Assembly: GCA_963732765.1 (NCBI GenBank) | Contig: CAVTAS010000008.1 | Location: 124,001-188,000 of the forward strand | Length of the DNA: 64,000 nt | From: JANYHF01 sp963732765 | Lineage (GTDB): Bacteria; Pseudomonadota; Alphaproteobacteria; Rhizobiales; Hyphomicrobiaceae | Direction of reading: 5' to 3' | Shown: positions 43,688 through 51,375 of the stretch, piece by piece | Layout: each line of letters opens with the position of its first letter | How positions within the stretch are numbered: position 1 is the stretch's first letter | Program-made: the position numbers and the translations under genes | The notes under the pieces: model-generated | Databases searched by the model: none | What the model was told of the DNA's origin: nothing | What the model saw: the letters and a program-made list of their open reading frames with translations, nothing else

Positions 43688-44677
43688 ATGAGCCTCAGCG
43701 CCGCTGCTACCGTTGCCCCCTTGCCCGATATGAAGGTTTCCGTGCGCCAGCTGTTCGGCATCGACGCCGACTTCGAGGTGCCGGCCTATTCCAAGCCGGA
43801 CCCGCATGTGCCCGATACCGATCCGGACTATCTGTTCGATCGCGACACGACGCTCGCCATCCTGGCCGGTTTTGCGCACAACCGCCGCGTCATGATCCAG
43901 GGCTATCACGGCACCGGCAAGTCGACGCACATCGAGCAGGTGGCCGCGCGGCTGAACTGGCCGTGCATCCGCGTCAATCTCGACAGCCACGTCAGTCGCA
44001 TCGATCTGGTCGGCAAGGACGCGATTGTGCTCAAGGACGGCAAACAGATCACGGAGTTCCGCGAGGGCATTCTGCCCTATGCGCTGCAGTCCAACACCGC
44101 CCTGTGCTTCGACGAGTACGACGCCGGCCGCCCGGACGTTATGTTCGTGATCCAGCGCGTGCTGGAGCAGTCCGGCAAGCTGACGCTGCTGGACCAGAGC
44201 AAGGTCATTCGCGCCCATCCCGCGTTCCGCTTGTTCGCCACCACCAACACCATCGGCCTTGGCGATACTTCGGGCCTCTATCACGGGACGCAGCAAATCA
44301 ATCAGGGCCAGATGGACCGCTGGTCGATCGTGACCACATTGAACTATCTGCCGCACGACGCCGAGACCAAGATCGTTCTCAGCAAGGTCAAGAGCTTCAG
44401 CAAGAAGGCCAAGGCCGGCATCGTCTCCAACATGGTGCGGGTGGCCGACCTCACCCGCAACGCCTTCATGAACGGCGATCTCTCCACCGTCATGAGCCCG
44501 CGCACGGTCATTACCTGGGCCGAGAACGCCGAGATCTTCAACAGCGTCGGCTTTGCGTTCCGAGTCACCTTCTTGAACAAGTGCGACGAACTTGAGCGCG
44601 GCCAGGTGGCGGAGTTCTACCAGCGCTGCTTCGGCGAGGAATTGCCCGAAAGCGCTGCTAACGTGGTGATGAGTTAG
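43688..44677 (+). CDS. cobS: Aerobic cobaltochelatase subunit CobS
   Basis: 329 residues, AAA+ ATPase. VRQLFGIDADFEVPAYSKPD is the CobS N-terminal signature. Walker A is GYHGTGKSTHIEQ, Walker B ALCFDEYDAGRPD, sensor RLFATTNTIGLGDTSGLYHG. With CobT and CobN it inserts Co2+ into hydrogenobyrinate a,c-diamide in aerobic B12 synthesis. cobT follows about 760 bp downstream, separated by a DUF29 gene and a small membrane protein gene; cobN is not in the window. Confidence 0.96.
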   Translation: MSLSAAATVAPLPDMKVSVRQLFGIDADFEVPAYSKPDPHVPDTDPDYLFDRDTTLAILAGFAHNRRVMIQGYHGTGKSTHIEQVAARLNWPCIRVNLDSHVSRIDLVGKDAIVLKDGKQITEFREGILPYALQSNTALCFDEYDAGRPDVMFVIQRVLEQSGKLTLLDQSKVIRAHPAFRLFATTNTIGLGDTSGLYHGTQQINQGQMDRWSIVTTLNYLPHDAETKIVLSKVKSFSKKAKAGIVSNMVRVADLTRNAFMNGDLSTVMSPRTVITWAENAEIFNSVGFAFRVTFLNKCDELERGQVAEFYQRCFGEELPESAANVVMS

Positions 44678-44695
44678 ACGGAGGCTCGATAGGCC

Positions 44696-45162
44696 ATGGC
44701 TAGTCAGAGAGCAAAATCGCGGCCACCAAAGCCGGCAACGCAGTATGAAGATGATGTATTCACCTGGGTGTGGAGCAGGTTGCTTTGCTGCGCGCCGGAC
44801 GGCTGTCCGAGGTCGACGCTAACAATGTAGCCGAGGAGCTTTCTGACGTCGGGAACGAGTTCTATTTCAGGCTGGAGAGTTCGTTCGCAACACTTACACA
44901 GCATTTTCTGAAATGGGACCATCAACCCCAGCGGCGATCGCGCAGCTGGAAACTGACAGTGCAAGAGCAACGGCGCCGGATCTCAAAACTGCTACAGAAG
45001 AATCCCGGCCTAAAATCCGAGGTCGCCGAAGCTATCGAGAGCGGCTACGCGGACGGACGAGGGCGTGCACTTATCGAAACCAAACTGGCTGAGTCGACGC
45101 TGCCCGAGACCTGCCCGTATACGTTCGACGAACTGATGACCCGCGTCATCGAGATGGAATAG
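44696..45162 (+). CDS. DUF29 protein (one apparent frameshift)
   Basis: About 155 residues after correction. YEDDVFTWV followed by EQVALLRAGRLSEVDANNVA and EELSDVG is the DUF29 start. QHFLKWDHQPQRRSRSWKLT and the helical C-terminus (KSEVAEAIESGYADGRGRAL) complete the family. The frame breaks near 44774, where GTGTGGAGCAG needs one more G to join the two parts. ATG with GGAGG upstream, 18 bp after cobS. DUF29 function is unknown; its place inside the cob cluster looks like an insertion. Confidence 0.8.
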
Positions 45163-45182
45163 CCATTCGCTAGGAACGCCAC

Positions 45183-45431
45183 TTGATCCGCCATTTTGCC
45201 CTCCTGCTCAACTTCATCGTCCCTGGCCTGGGCAGCCTCTTGCTCAGCAAATGGCGCGTTGGTGCGATCCAGTTCGTGCTCTGGGCACTGGCGATTTTTG
45301 CGTTCTCGCGCAGTTTCTACACCGCCCTCGCGCTGCTGGTGATCATCGCCGTCTACGCTTGGGGTCTCTACACCGCCGAATATTCGCCGCGCACTGGCGG
45401 CGTGACCAAGCAGCCGCGCGCGAAAGGCTGA
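45183..45431 (+). CDS. Small membrane protein between cobS and cobT
   Basis: 82 residues from TTG. Two hydrophobic stretches (FALLLNFIVPGLGSLLLSKW, AIQFVLWALAIFAFSR, then ALALLVIIAVYAWGLY) give two or three membrane helices. The FIVPGLGSLLLSKWRVGAIQ segment resembles the PGxGxxY-type start of TM2/DUF5683-like proteins. It ends 6 bp before cobT, so the two are probably co-transcribed. Function unknown. Confidence 0.65.
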   Translation: MIRHFALLLNFIVPGLGSLLLSKWRVGAIQFVLWALAIFAFSRSFYTALALLVIIAVYAWGLYTAEYSPRTGGVTKQPRAKG

Positions 45432-45437
45432 TCGAGC

Positions 45438-47335
45438 ATGGCCGTCCCGCCCCCGTCCGCCAACAAGCGCAAGGAAGCGCCCGCCGAGCCGCTGAAGCGG
45501 GCCATCGCGCTGTGCGCCCGCGCTGTCGCGGCCGATGGCGACATGCAGGTCACCTTTGCCCCCGGTGCGCCGGTGCTGGACGGCAAGACGATCAAGCTGC
45601 CCGATCCCTCGCGCGTGCCCAGCAAAGCCGAAATCGCAATTCTGCGCGGGCATGCCGACTCGCTCTCGCTGACGGCCGCCTGCCACGATCCCAAGGTGCA
45701 TTCCCGCATCGCGCCCCCGGCAGGCCAGGCCCGCACCGTGTTCGAAGCGGTGGAACGTGCGCGCGTCGAAGCGCTGGGCGCCAACCGCATGATCGGCATG
45801 GCCGACAACCTCAGCGCCAAGACCGATGCTCACTACGCCCACGCCCGTTTCGCCGAGATTTCCAAGCGCGAGGACGCGCCGATGGAGGATGCTCTTGCCC
45901 TCCTGGTGCGCGAGAAACTGACCGGCCGCGCGCCGCCCAAGCAGGCGAAAAAGATCGTCGATCTCTGGCGCCCCTGGGTCGAGGAGAAGGCCGGCGACAA
46001 GCTCCTGGAGCTGAAAGGCCTGGTCGAGAACCAGCGCGAATTTGGCAAGCTCATGACCAGCGTGCTGACCAAGCTGGAACTCATGGAGGACATGGAGCCC
46101 GGCGACCAGGACGGCAGCGAGGGCGACCCCGAGGACGATCAGGAGCAACAGGACGAGGAGGGCGCCGAAAACGGCGAAAGCGGCGACCAGCAGGAGATCT
46201 GCCAGCCAGCAGGAGATGGCCGACGGCGATAGTGGCGAGGACACCGAAACCTCCGAACAGGCCGACAGCGACGAGTTCGACGTCGAGACCGACGAATCGC
46301 AAGAGGCCGACGGCGACGATCCGTTCCGCCCCAATTTCAGCGTGCTCGATAACCCCGAGGCGTTCGGCTACAAGGTCTTCACCAAGCTCCACGACGAGGA
46401 GCTTGAGGCCGAAGATCTGTGCGCGCCCGAAGAACTGGAGCGCCTGCGCGCCTTCCTCGACAAGGAGCTGCGCAGCCTTGTCCGGCGCCGTCTCGCGCCT
46501 CGCCAACAAGCTGCAGCGGCGCTTGCTCGCCCAGCAGAACCGCAGCTGGGATTTCGACCTCGAAGAGGGCACGCTCGACGCCGCCCGCCTCACCCGCGTG
46601 GTCATCGACCCCATGCACGCGCTCAGCTTCAAGCACGAGCGCGACACCGAGTTCCGCGACACCGTGGTGACGCTGCTCCTGGACAATTCCGGATCGATGC
46701 GCGGCCGCCCCATCATGGTCGCCGCCTGCTGCGCCGACATCCTCGCCCGCACGCTGGAGCGCTGCGGCGTCAAGGTGGAGATCCTCGGCTTCACCACCAA
46801 AGCCTGGAAGGGCGGCCAGTCGCGCGAGCAGTGGCTGGCCGGCGGCAAACCGCCCGCCCCGGGACGGCTGAACGACCTGCGCCACATCATCTATAAGACG
46901 GCCGACACGCCCTGGCGGCGCGCGCGGCGAAACCTGGCGCTGATGATGCGCGAGGGGCTGCTGAAGGAGAACATCGACGGCGAGGCGCTGGCCTGGGCGC
47001 ACCGCCGCATGCTGGCGCGCCCCGAACAGCGGCGCATCCTGATGATGATCTCGGACGGCGCGCCGGTGGATGATTCCACGCTGTCGGTGAACACGGGATC
47101 GTACCTGGAGCTGCACCTGCGCCAGGTCATCAACGAGATCGAGGCCAAGTCGCCGGTCGAACTGATGGCCATCGGCATCGGCCACGATGTGACGCGGTAT
47201 TACCAGCGGGCGGTGACGATCACGGACCCGAGCGAGCTGGCTGGCGCGATGACGGATCAGCTGGTGGAGCTGTTCGAGGAGAAGGCGGTGAAGGGGTTGG
47301 GGCGGGGGAAGCTGGGCGGGAAACGTAGGTTCTGA
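45438..47335 (+). CDS. cobT: Aerobic cobaltochelatase subunit CobT (two apparent frameshifts)
   Basis: About 631 residues after correction, the normal size. The N-terminal part (LKRAIALCARAVAADGDMQV, GQARTVFEAVERARVEALGA) and acidic linker precede a C-terminal VWA domain with MIDAS VTLLLDNSGSMRGRPIMVAA, AWKGGQSREQWLAGG and ILMMISDGAPVDDSTLSVN. The frame breaks near 46203, where an extra C precedes AGCCAGCAGGAGATG, and at CTTG 46478-46479, where removing a T restores LSGAVSRLANKLQRRL. The last residues (Arg-Arg-Phe) and the TGA come from a GTAGGTT repeat end and the adjoining IS element. A damaged second copy of its 3' end lies beyond that element. Confidence 0.9.
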
Positions 47336-47668
47336 TGTCCCCAGTCAACAGCTTTGGGCACGGCTTTGCAATGCCGTGCCGCGTGAGCGGGACGGGCTGC
47401 ATCTTTGGATCGTGCAGAAGAGGAGACGGAGCCCGAAGACGCCGGTGAGCAAGCTCTGATTCGCGGGTCGACACCGCATGTCCGTTTGTTCGTCCGGGGC
47501 TGCCTCTGTCTGGGTACGGGCGTCGGTCGCAGCGCTTCCCGCGCTGCTCCGGCCACACAACCTACCTGAGGGTTCCCCTACCGTTGCTCCGTCCCCACCA
47601 CTGCACGATGATGTCGGCCAAGTCCTTTTTCCCGAATGCCTTTTATCGCTTCGCCGCTACGGCCGGCG
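47336..47668 (-). other. Noncoding end of the IS element, candidate guide (bridge) RNA region
   Basis: About 330 bp after the transposase stop. It has a short hairpin GGCACGGC / GCCGTGCC near 47370 and no plausible gene. In IS1111-type elements the target- and donor-recognising RNA is encoded on this side. I could not assign its guide loops by eye. Confidence 0.4.
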
Positions 47669-48781
47669 TCAGCGGTTTGCGCGCACGGCGCGCTCGATCG
47701 CCCAGATGAAGCCGCACAGCTCGCGCGCTATCGCGGTCGCCACGATGGTTGGCCGCTTGCCCTTGCGGCCGAGTGCGCGAAAGCGCGCCGAGAGCCGCGT
47801 CTGCGCCTTCCAGGCGATGGCGCGCACGGGCTCGGGCGCGGCCTCCACCTTGGCCAGCTTTTCGCGCCCGATCCGCGGCGGATGGCGATAACTCCAACTC
47901 GCCTCGACCAGAATACGGCGGGCACGCCGGTTGCCCGCCTTGGTGATGCCGCCGCGTTTGACGCTGTCGCCGGTCGAGCGCTCGGAGGGGACGAGCCCCA
48001 GATAGCCCATCAGCTCGCGCGGGTTGGCAAAGCGCGAGAGATCGCCGATCTCGGCCAGCACCGTCACAGCGGCCACAAGGTCGATGCCGCGCAGCGCCTG
48101 CAAAGCCGTCACCGCCTCGGCCAGCGACCAGTCGGGCACGGCCTGCCGGATCGCCGCCTCAAGCCGGTCGGCTCGGTCTTGCGCCTGACGTTCGGCGCCG
48201 AGCGTCTCTTCGAACACGATGCGCTGTTCGCGGTGATCGATCTTCTGCGCGGCCAGCCAATTGCGATGCGCCTTGCCCCAGGTCTTCTTGCCCGGATAAT
48301 GCCGGCCGAGCCTGAGCAGCAGCGAGGAGATCTGCTGGCGCTTGCGCTTCAGATCGTCGACGGCCGCTTCACGCGCGCGCGACAGATCGCGCATCGCCTC
48401 GTGGCGTTCGTCGGGAACCCAGACGGCGGTCAATTCCCCCGCCCGCAACTGCTTGGCCAGGTTCTCGGCGTCGCGCCGGTTGGTCTTGATGCGGTCGCCG
48501 GGCTTGGCCGGAATCAGCGAGGGCGCAATCACAACGCACTCGTGGCCAAGGCTCGTGATCAGGCGGTACAAACCATACCCGGTTGGCCCGGCCTCGTAGC
48601 AGAACGTCAGCTTACTGTATTGTCCGGCCAGCTTGCCGATGAGCTTGCGTGTGGCGGCGTCGGTGGCGTCGATTTCGCCGAGATAGCGGATCTCGCCAGC
48701 GCGACCGGCCTGTGCGATGGCCACGGCATTACGCAACTTCGAGGTATCGATTCCAATGAAAGCTTCGCTATGATGTCCCAC
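47669..48781 (-). CDS. IS110-family DEDD transposase (recombinase)
   Basis: 370 residues. The N-terminal RuvC-like DEDD domain has AFIGIDTSKLRNAVAI with the first Asp, FCYEAGPTGYGLYRL with the Glu and KTNRRDAENLAKQLRAG with the last two Asp. The C-terminal Transposase_20 domain has LRGIDLVAAVTVLAEIGDLS and ELMGYLGLVPSERSTGDSVK with the catalytic Ser. GTG start chosen for the strong AGGAGGG upstream. It appears intact, with no frame break. These recombinases are guided by an RNA encoded in the element's noncoding end. Confidence 0.93.
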   Translation of the reverse strand: MGHHSEAFIGIDTSKLRNAVAIAQAGRAGEIRYLGEIDATDAATRKLIGKLAGQYSKLTFCYEAGPTGYGLYRLITSLGHECVVIAPSLIPAKPGDRIKTNRRDAENLAKQLRAGELTAVWVPDERHEAMRDLSRAREAAVDDLKRKRQQISSLLLRLGRHYPGKKTWGKAHRNWLAAQKIDHREQRIVFEETLGAERQAQDRADRLEAAIRQAVPDWSLAEAVTALQALRGIDLVAAVTVLAEIGDLSRFANPRELMGYLGLVPSERSTGDSVKRGGITKAGNRRARRILVEASWSYRHPPRIGREKLAKVEAAPEPVRAIAWKAQTRLSARFRALGRKGKRPTIVATAIARELCGFIWAIERAVRANR

Positions 48782-48882
48782 GACTCGCCCTCCTTGTGTG
48801 AGGCTCTGCCCGGCCCATCCGGGCAACCCTCGATAAACTCATCGAGGGTGAGTCGCCTCTCTCTGGAGGGGGACATACAGTC

Positions 48883-49034
48883 TGGGTTAGCGCGCCGCAA
48901 ACTGTGCGGTTATGCACGGTTGGATGTTCGCGCGTAACCCAACGTCTCGCGGCTGCCCGGGGAATGTTGGGTTACGCGCGGAGCGACCGTCAGCGGGCTT
49001 CCAACACGGTATGTGGCCGCGCTAACCCAACCTA
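48883..49034. repeat. Repeat family A, copy 4 (remainder after IS insertion)
   Basis: TGGGTTAGCGCGCC at the left pairs with GGCCGCGCTAACCCAACC at the right; inside, GCGCGTAACCCAACG pairs with TGTTGGGTTACGCGCG. The missing first bases of the left arm (GTAGGTT) are found on the far side of the IS at 47325-47331. Confidence 0.85.
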
Positions 49035-49037
49035 CGG

Positions 49038-49175
49038 GCTGCATCTGAGGCAGGTGACGTGACGCGGTATTTTCAGCGGGCGGTGACGATCACGGACCCG
49101 AGCGAGCTGGCCGGGGCGATGACGGACCAGCTGGTGGAGCTGTTTGAGGAGAAGGGGGTAAAGGGGCTGGGCGGA
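49038..49175 (+). pseudogene. Duplicated, deleted fragment of the cobT 3' end
   Basis: From GACGTGACGCGGTATT to the CTGGGCGG run, this copies the end of cobT (47195-47320) with scattered substitutions: TRYFQRAVTITDPSELAGAM and TDQLVELFEEKG. It is preceded by GCTGCATCTGAGGCAGGT, matching cobT 47109-47126, so about 65-70 bp between the two matched blocks are deleted. No start, no VWA domain. It cannot encode a chelatase subunit. Confidence 0.85.
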
Positions 49176-49282
49176 GAAAGCGGTAGCAAGTGTCTAAACT
49201 TGCGGATAAATCGGCCGAAATGCCTTACGCAATGGCAGTAGGGCCATCAATTCAGTATCCGTAGCTTGGTGAGTAAGCGGCG

Positions 49283-50044
49283 ATGGCGTTCCTTGTGAGC
49301 GAAGCGTACGATTTAAGAACAATTTCTCAATCGGGAAGGATGCGCTTGGCCTACTTCAGACCTGCCGCATTAACTGAGCTCGTAAAATTGACGGTTCGGA
49401 CACTTGATCTGAAGATCCGTTGGGAGGATCTGAAAATTGAGCCAGGCAGTTTGCCGGTGCTTACAACTGCAACTGCCATTCCCCAGTACATGTATTCTTG
49501 GTTTCCACCATTAGTATTCGAATCCAAAATCAAGGATCAACTCGTTGATGTACTGCGACCTGCGGGATGCATAAACATAAGTCAAAAACTGAAGAATATT
49601 ATTGAGGCACACGCGCCTGGAGCGGTTCAGTTCATCCCGGTAAAATTGGTAACACCTGATAACACACAAATCGAGGACTTTGGCGCGCGGTGGTTTATGA
49701 ATGTTTTGAATTATGTCGACCCAAAATCTCTGTATGAAGGGACGCGGGCGGTCGTGCACGTTGAAAATGATACAACTGGATGGGGCGAGCCATACGAACA
49801 TATAGAGTATGAATTGTATCGGGCTCCTAAATCAGCGATGCAGCCGAGTGACCGATGCATTTCTGCGCAAAGTTTTTCGGGTATGAATTTGTTTATTACC
49901 TTTCAAGCGGTTCATGAGGGAAGGCCGCGAAAGCACTACAGTGGCCCGGGTGGTCCGCGAATTTTTGTATCAGATAGGTTAGGTCAAGCGATGCGCAAAG
50001 AAAGAATTACTGGTGTTACTCTCGAGAAATACGTCGAAGCATAA
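49283..50044 (+). CDS. Imm11/DUF1629-like immunity-family protein
   Basis: 253 residues. VFESKIKDQLVDVLRPAGC, FGARWFMNVLNYVDPKSLYE and the closing RIFVSDRLGQAMRKERITGV follow the DUF1629/Imm11 pattern found in immunity proteins of polymorphic toxin systems. Codons are visibly AT-richer than in the neighbours (many AAT, TTT and ATA codons), which indicates recent transfer. ATG with GGTGAG about 12 nt upstream. No toxin with a matching delivery domain is visible nearby. The broken cobT copy lies before it and family C repeats after it. Confidence 0.65.
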   Translation: MAFLVSEAYDLRTISQSGRMRLAYFRPAALTELVKLTVRTLDLKIRWEDLKIEPGSLPVLTTATAIPQYMYSWFPPLVFESKIKDQLVDVLRPAGCINISQKLKNIIEAHAPGAVQFIPVKLVTPDNTQIEDFGARWFMNVLNYVDPKSLYEGTRAVVHVENDTTGWGEPYEHIEYELYRAPKSAMQPSDRCISAQSFSGMNLFITFQAVHEGRPRKHYSGPGGPRIFVSDRLGQAMRKERITGVTLEKYVEA

Positions 50045-50074
50045 ATTAACCCAAACCTCGCCCACCTAGCGTAA

Positions 50075-50269
50075 CTCCCCCAACGCCTCTACGCGTTGGG
50101 GGAGAGGAGACCGCGTCTCGCAGCCGCCCACTTCGGCGGCAAGAGCCACGCGGTCGGTGAGGGGCAGCCGCTGGCTCCGTCCCTGTTTCGGCTTGGCGAC
50201 GTCCGCCCGTGTTGCCGCCCCTCACCCCGGCCCTCTCCCCTCGCGGAAGATGCGAGGGGAGAGGGGGCT
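50075..50269. repeat. Repeat family C, copy 4
   Basis: Starts CTCCCCCAACGCCTCTACGC / GTTGGGGGAG and ends CCTCTCCCCTCGCGGAAG / GCGAGGGGAGAGG. The core has GAGACCGCGTCTCGCAGCCG and CGCGGTCGGTGAGGGGCAGC. It follows the immunity-like gene directly. Confidence 0.9.
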
Positions 50270-50309
50270 CGTATCTCGCGGTCAAGTTCCGCCTTGAGAG
50301 AAGTGCCCC

Positions 50310-50471
50310 CTACAACACCCCCCGCACGCCCCTCACCTTCACCACCGCCAGCAACCGCGCCGCCGCGCCGCGCGGCCGCTTCTCCTCGCGCTCCCACTGG
50401 CTGAGCGTGCGCGTCCCGACATTCAGCACACGCGCGAACACAGCCTGGCTCATCTTGGCGCGCTCGCGCAT
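50310..50471 (-). pseudogene. Truncated copy of an XRE/HigA-type antitoxin gene
   Basis: 53 codons, MRERAKMSQAVFARVLNVGT then QWEREEKRPRG and VVKVRGVRGVL, nearly the same as the C-terminal half of the intact gene at 50824-51162. Homology stops at the codon where a family C repeat begins (within 8 bp), so the 5' half was lost or displaced at the repeat boundary. Confidence 0.8.
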
Positions 50472-50478
50472 CCTCCCA

Positions 50479-50676
50479 CCTCTCCCCCAACGCCTCTTCG
50501 CGTTGGGGGAGAGGAGACCGCGTCTCGCAGCCGCCCTCTTCGGCGGCAAGAGCCACGCGGTCGGTGAGGGGCAGCCGCTTGCTCCGTTCCCGTTCGGGCT
50601 TGGCGAGGACCGCCCGTGTTGCCGCCCCTCACCCCGGCCCTCTCCCCCTCGCAGAAGAAGCGAGGGGGAGAGGGGG
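50479..50676. repeat. Repeat family C, copy 5
   Basis: CCTCTCCCCCAACGCCTCTT hairpin at the left, CCCTCTCCCCCTCGCAGAAG hairpin at the right, and the core nearly the same as copy 4. It sits at the truncation point of the HTH pseudogene. Confidence 0.9.
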
Positions 50677-50699
50677 CTCGTTCTTCGCAGTCTGCAGCA

Positions 50700-50818
50700 G
50701 GTGTCAGGACCTACCGCGCCCAGTCAGCAGAAGTGCCTGACACCCAGTCTGTTTTAGGTGGCCGATGCGGCAAGTAACTGGGTGTCAGGCACTTGCGAGC
50801 CGCAAGCTGCCTGACACC
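50700..50818. repeat. Repeat family D: two GGTGTCAGGC palindromes
   Basis: Hairpin 1 (50700-50743): GGTGTCAGGAC with GTGCCTGACACC. Hairpin 2 (50781-50818): GGTGTCAGGCACTTGCG with GCAAGCTGCCTGACACC. Sequences of this GTGCCTGACACC type are often REP elements mobilised by RAYT transposases. No RAYT gene is in the window. They lie 6 bp from the stop of the intact HTH gene. Confidence 0.8.
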
Positions 50819-50823
50819 GATCC

Positions 50824-51162
50824 CTACAACACCCCCCGCACGCCCCTCACCTTCACCACCGCCAGCAACCGCGCCTCGGCGTCTCTTGGCCGCTTTTCCT
50901 CGCGCTCCCACTGGCGACGCGTGCTCGTCCCGGCATTCAGTACACGCGCGAACACGGCCTGGCTCATCTTCGCGCGCTCGCGCATGGCCACGATCTCGGC
51001 CCCGCTCGGCGGCTTGAGTTTGGGGAGTTTGTCGAGATCGAATTCGCGCGCGGTGATCTTGTTCAGCGTGCCGTCGCTGACGATGCCGACGCGATGCAGT
51101 CCACCAGCGGTTACCAACAGTTCGGCGCGCATAGGGGCGGCTTCAGTCGACTTCGTTGTCAT
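50824..51162 (-). CDS. XRE-family HTH protein, HigA/NadS antitoxin-like
   Basis: 112 residues. The C-terminal HTH is AEIVAMRERAKMSQAVFARV with QWEREEKRPRDAEARLL, as in HigA/NadS-type antitoxins. The preceding LNKITAREFDLDKLPKLKPP linker is usual for that group. ATG after AAAGGTG. A HigB-type toxin gene would be expected directly upstream, but the 200 bp there hold none that I can read. A truncated second copy lies 350 bp downstream. Confidence 0.82.
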   Translation of the reverse strand: MTTKSTEAAPMRAELLVTAGGLHRVGIVSDGTLNKITAREFDLDKLPKLKPPSGAEIVAMRERAKMSQAVFARVLNAGTSTRRQWEREEKRPRDAEARLLAVVKVRGVRGVL

Positions 51163-51375
51163 GGCTGCACCTTTGTCAATTCCCGGTTGTCGCTCGCCGC
51201 CATCAAATCGGCTTCGATGGCTTGCGAATAGCGAGCGCCGCTGCATCGATGTTAGCCTGCCCGCTCTCGACGCTGCCGGTGTCTGATTGCAGCGGACAGC
51301 TCCGCCGCCATATCCTATTCAGATACGCCGCACCCCCGCACCCGCGTCCCGCCCGCAGCACAAAGAGGAGCCCAG

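Larger units (their letters stand above)
47332..48882 (-). mobile_element. IS110-family element, IS1111-type, inserted in a family A repeat
   Basis: About 1.55 kb. The left junction is GTAGGTT (47325-47331) and the right junction resumes TGGGTTAGCGCG at 48883, so the element splits a family A palindrome (consensus GTAGGTTGGGT...). Subterminal inverted repeats ATGTCCCC (47335-47342) and GGGGACAT (48869-48876) lie 3 and 6 nt inside the ends, as in IS1111 relatives. The single gene is a DEDD recombinase. The noncoding part after the gene (~337 bp) is longer than that before it (~100 bp), which also fits the IS1111 group. Ends deduced by eye. Confidence 0.75.

Noticed and set aside
47643..47897. 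Second frame overlapping the end of the IS110 transposase
   Set aside because: Same strand but another frame, no start signal, and the transposase frame is intact through its conserved C-terminus.
50075..50818. CRISPR-like array suggested by repeated palindromes
   Set aside because: Repeats are long composites with variable spacing and no cas genes; they belong to families C and D.
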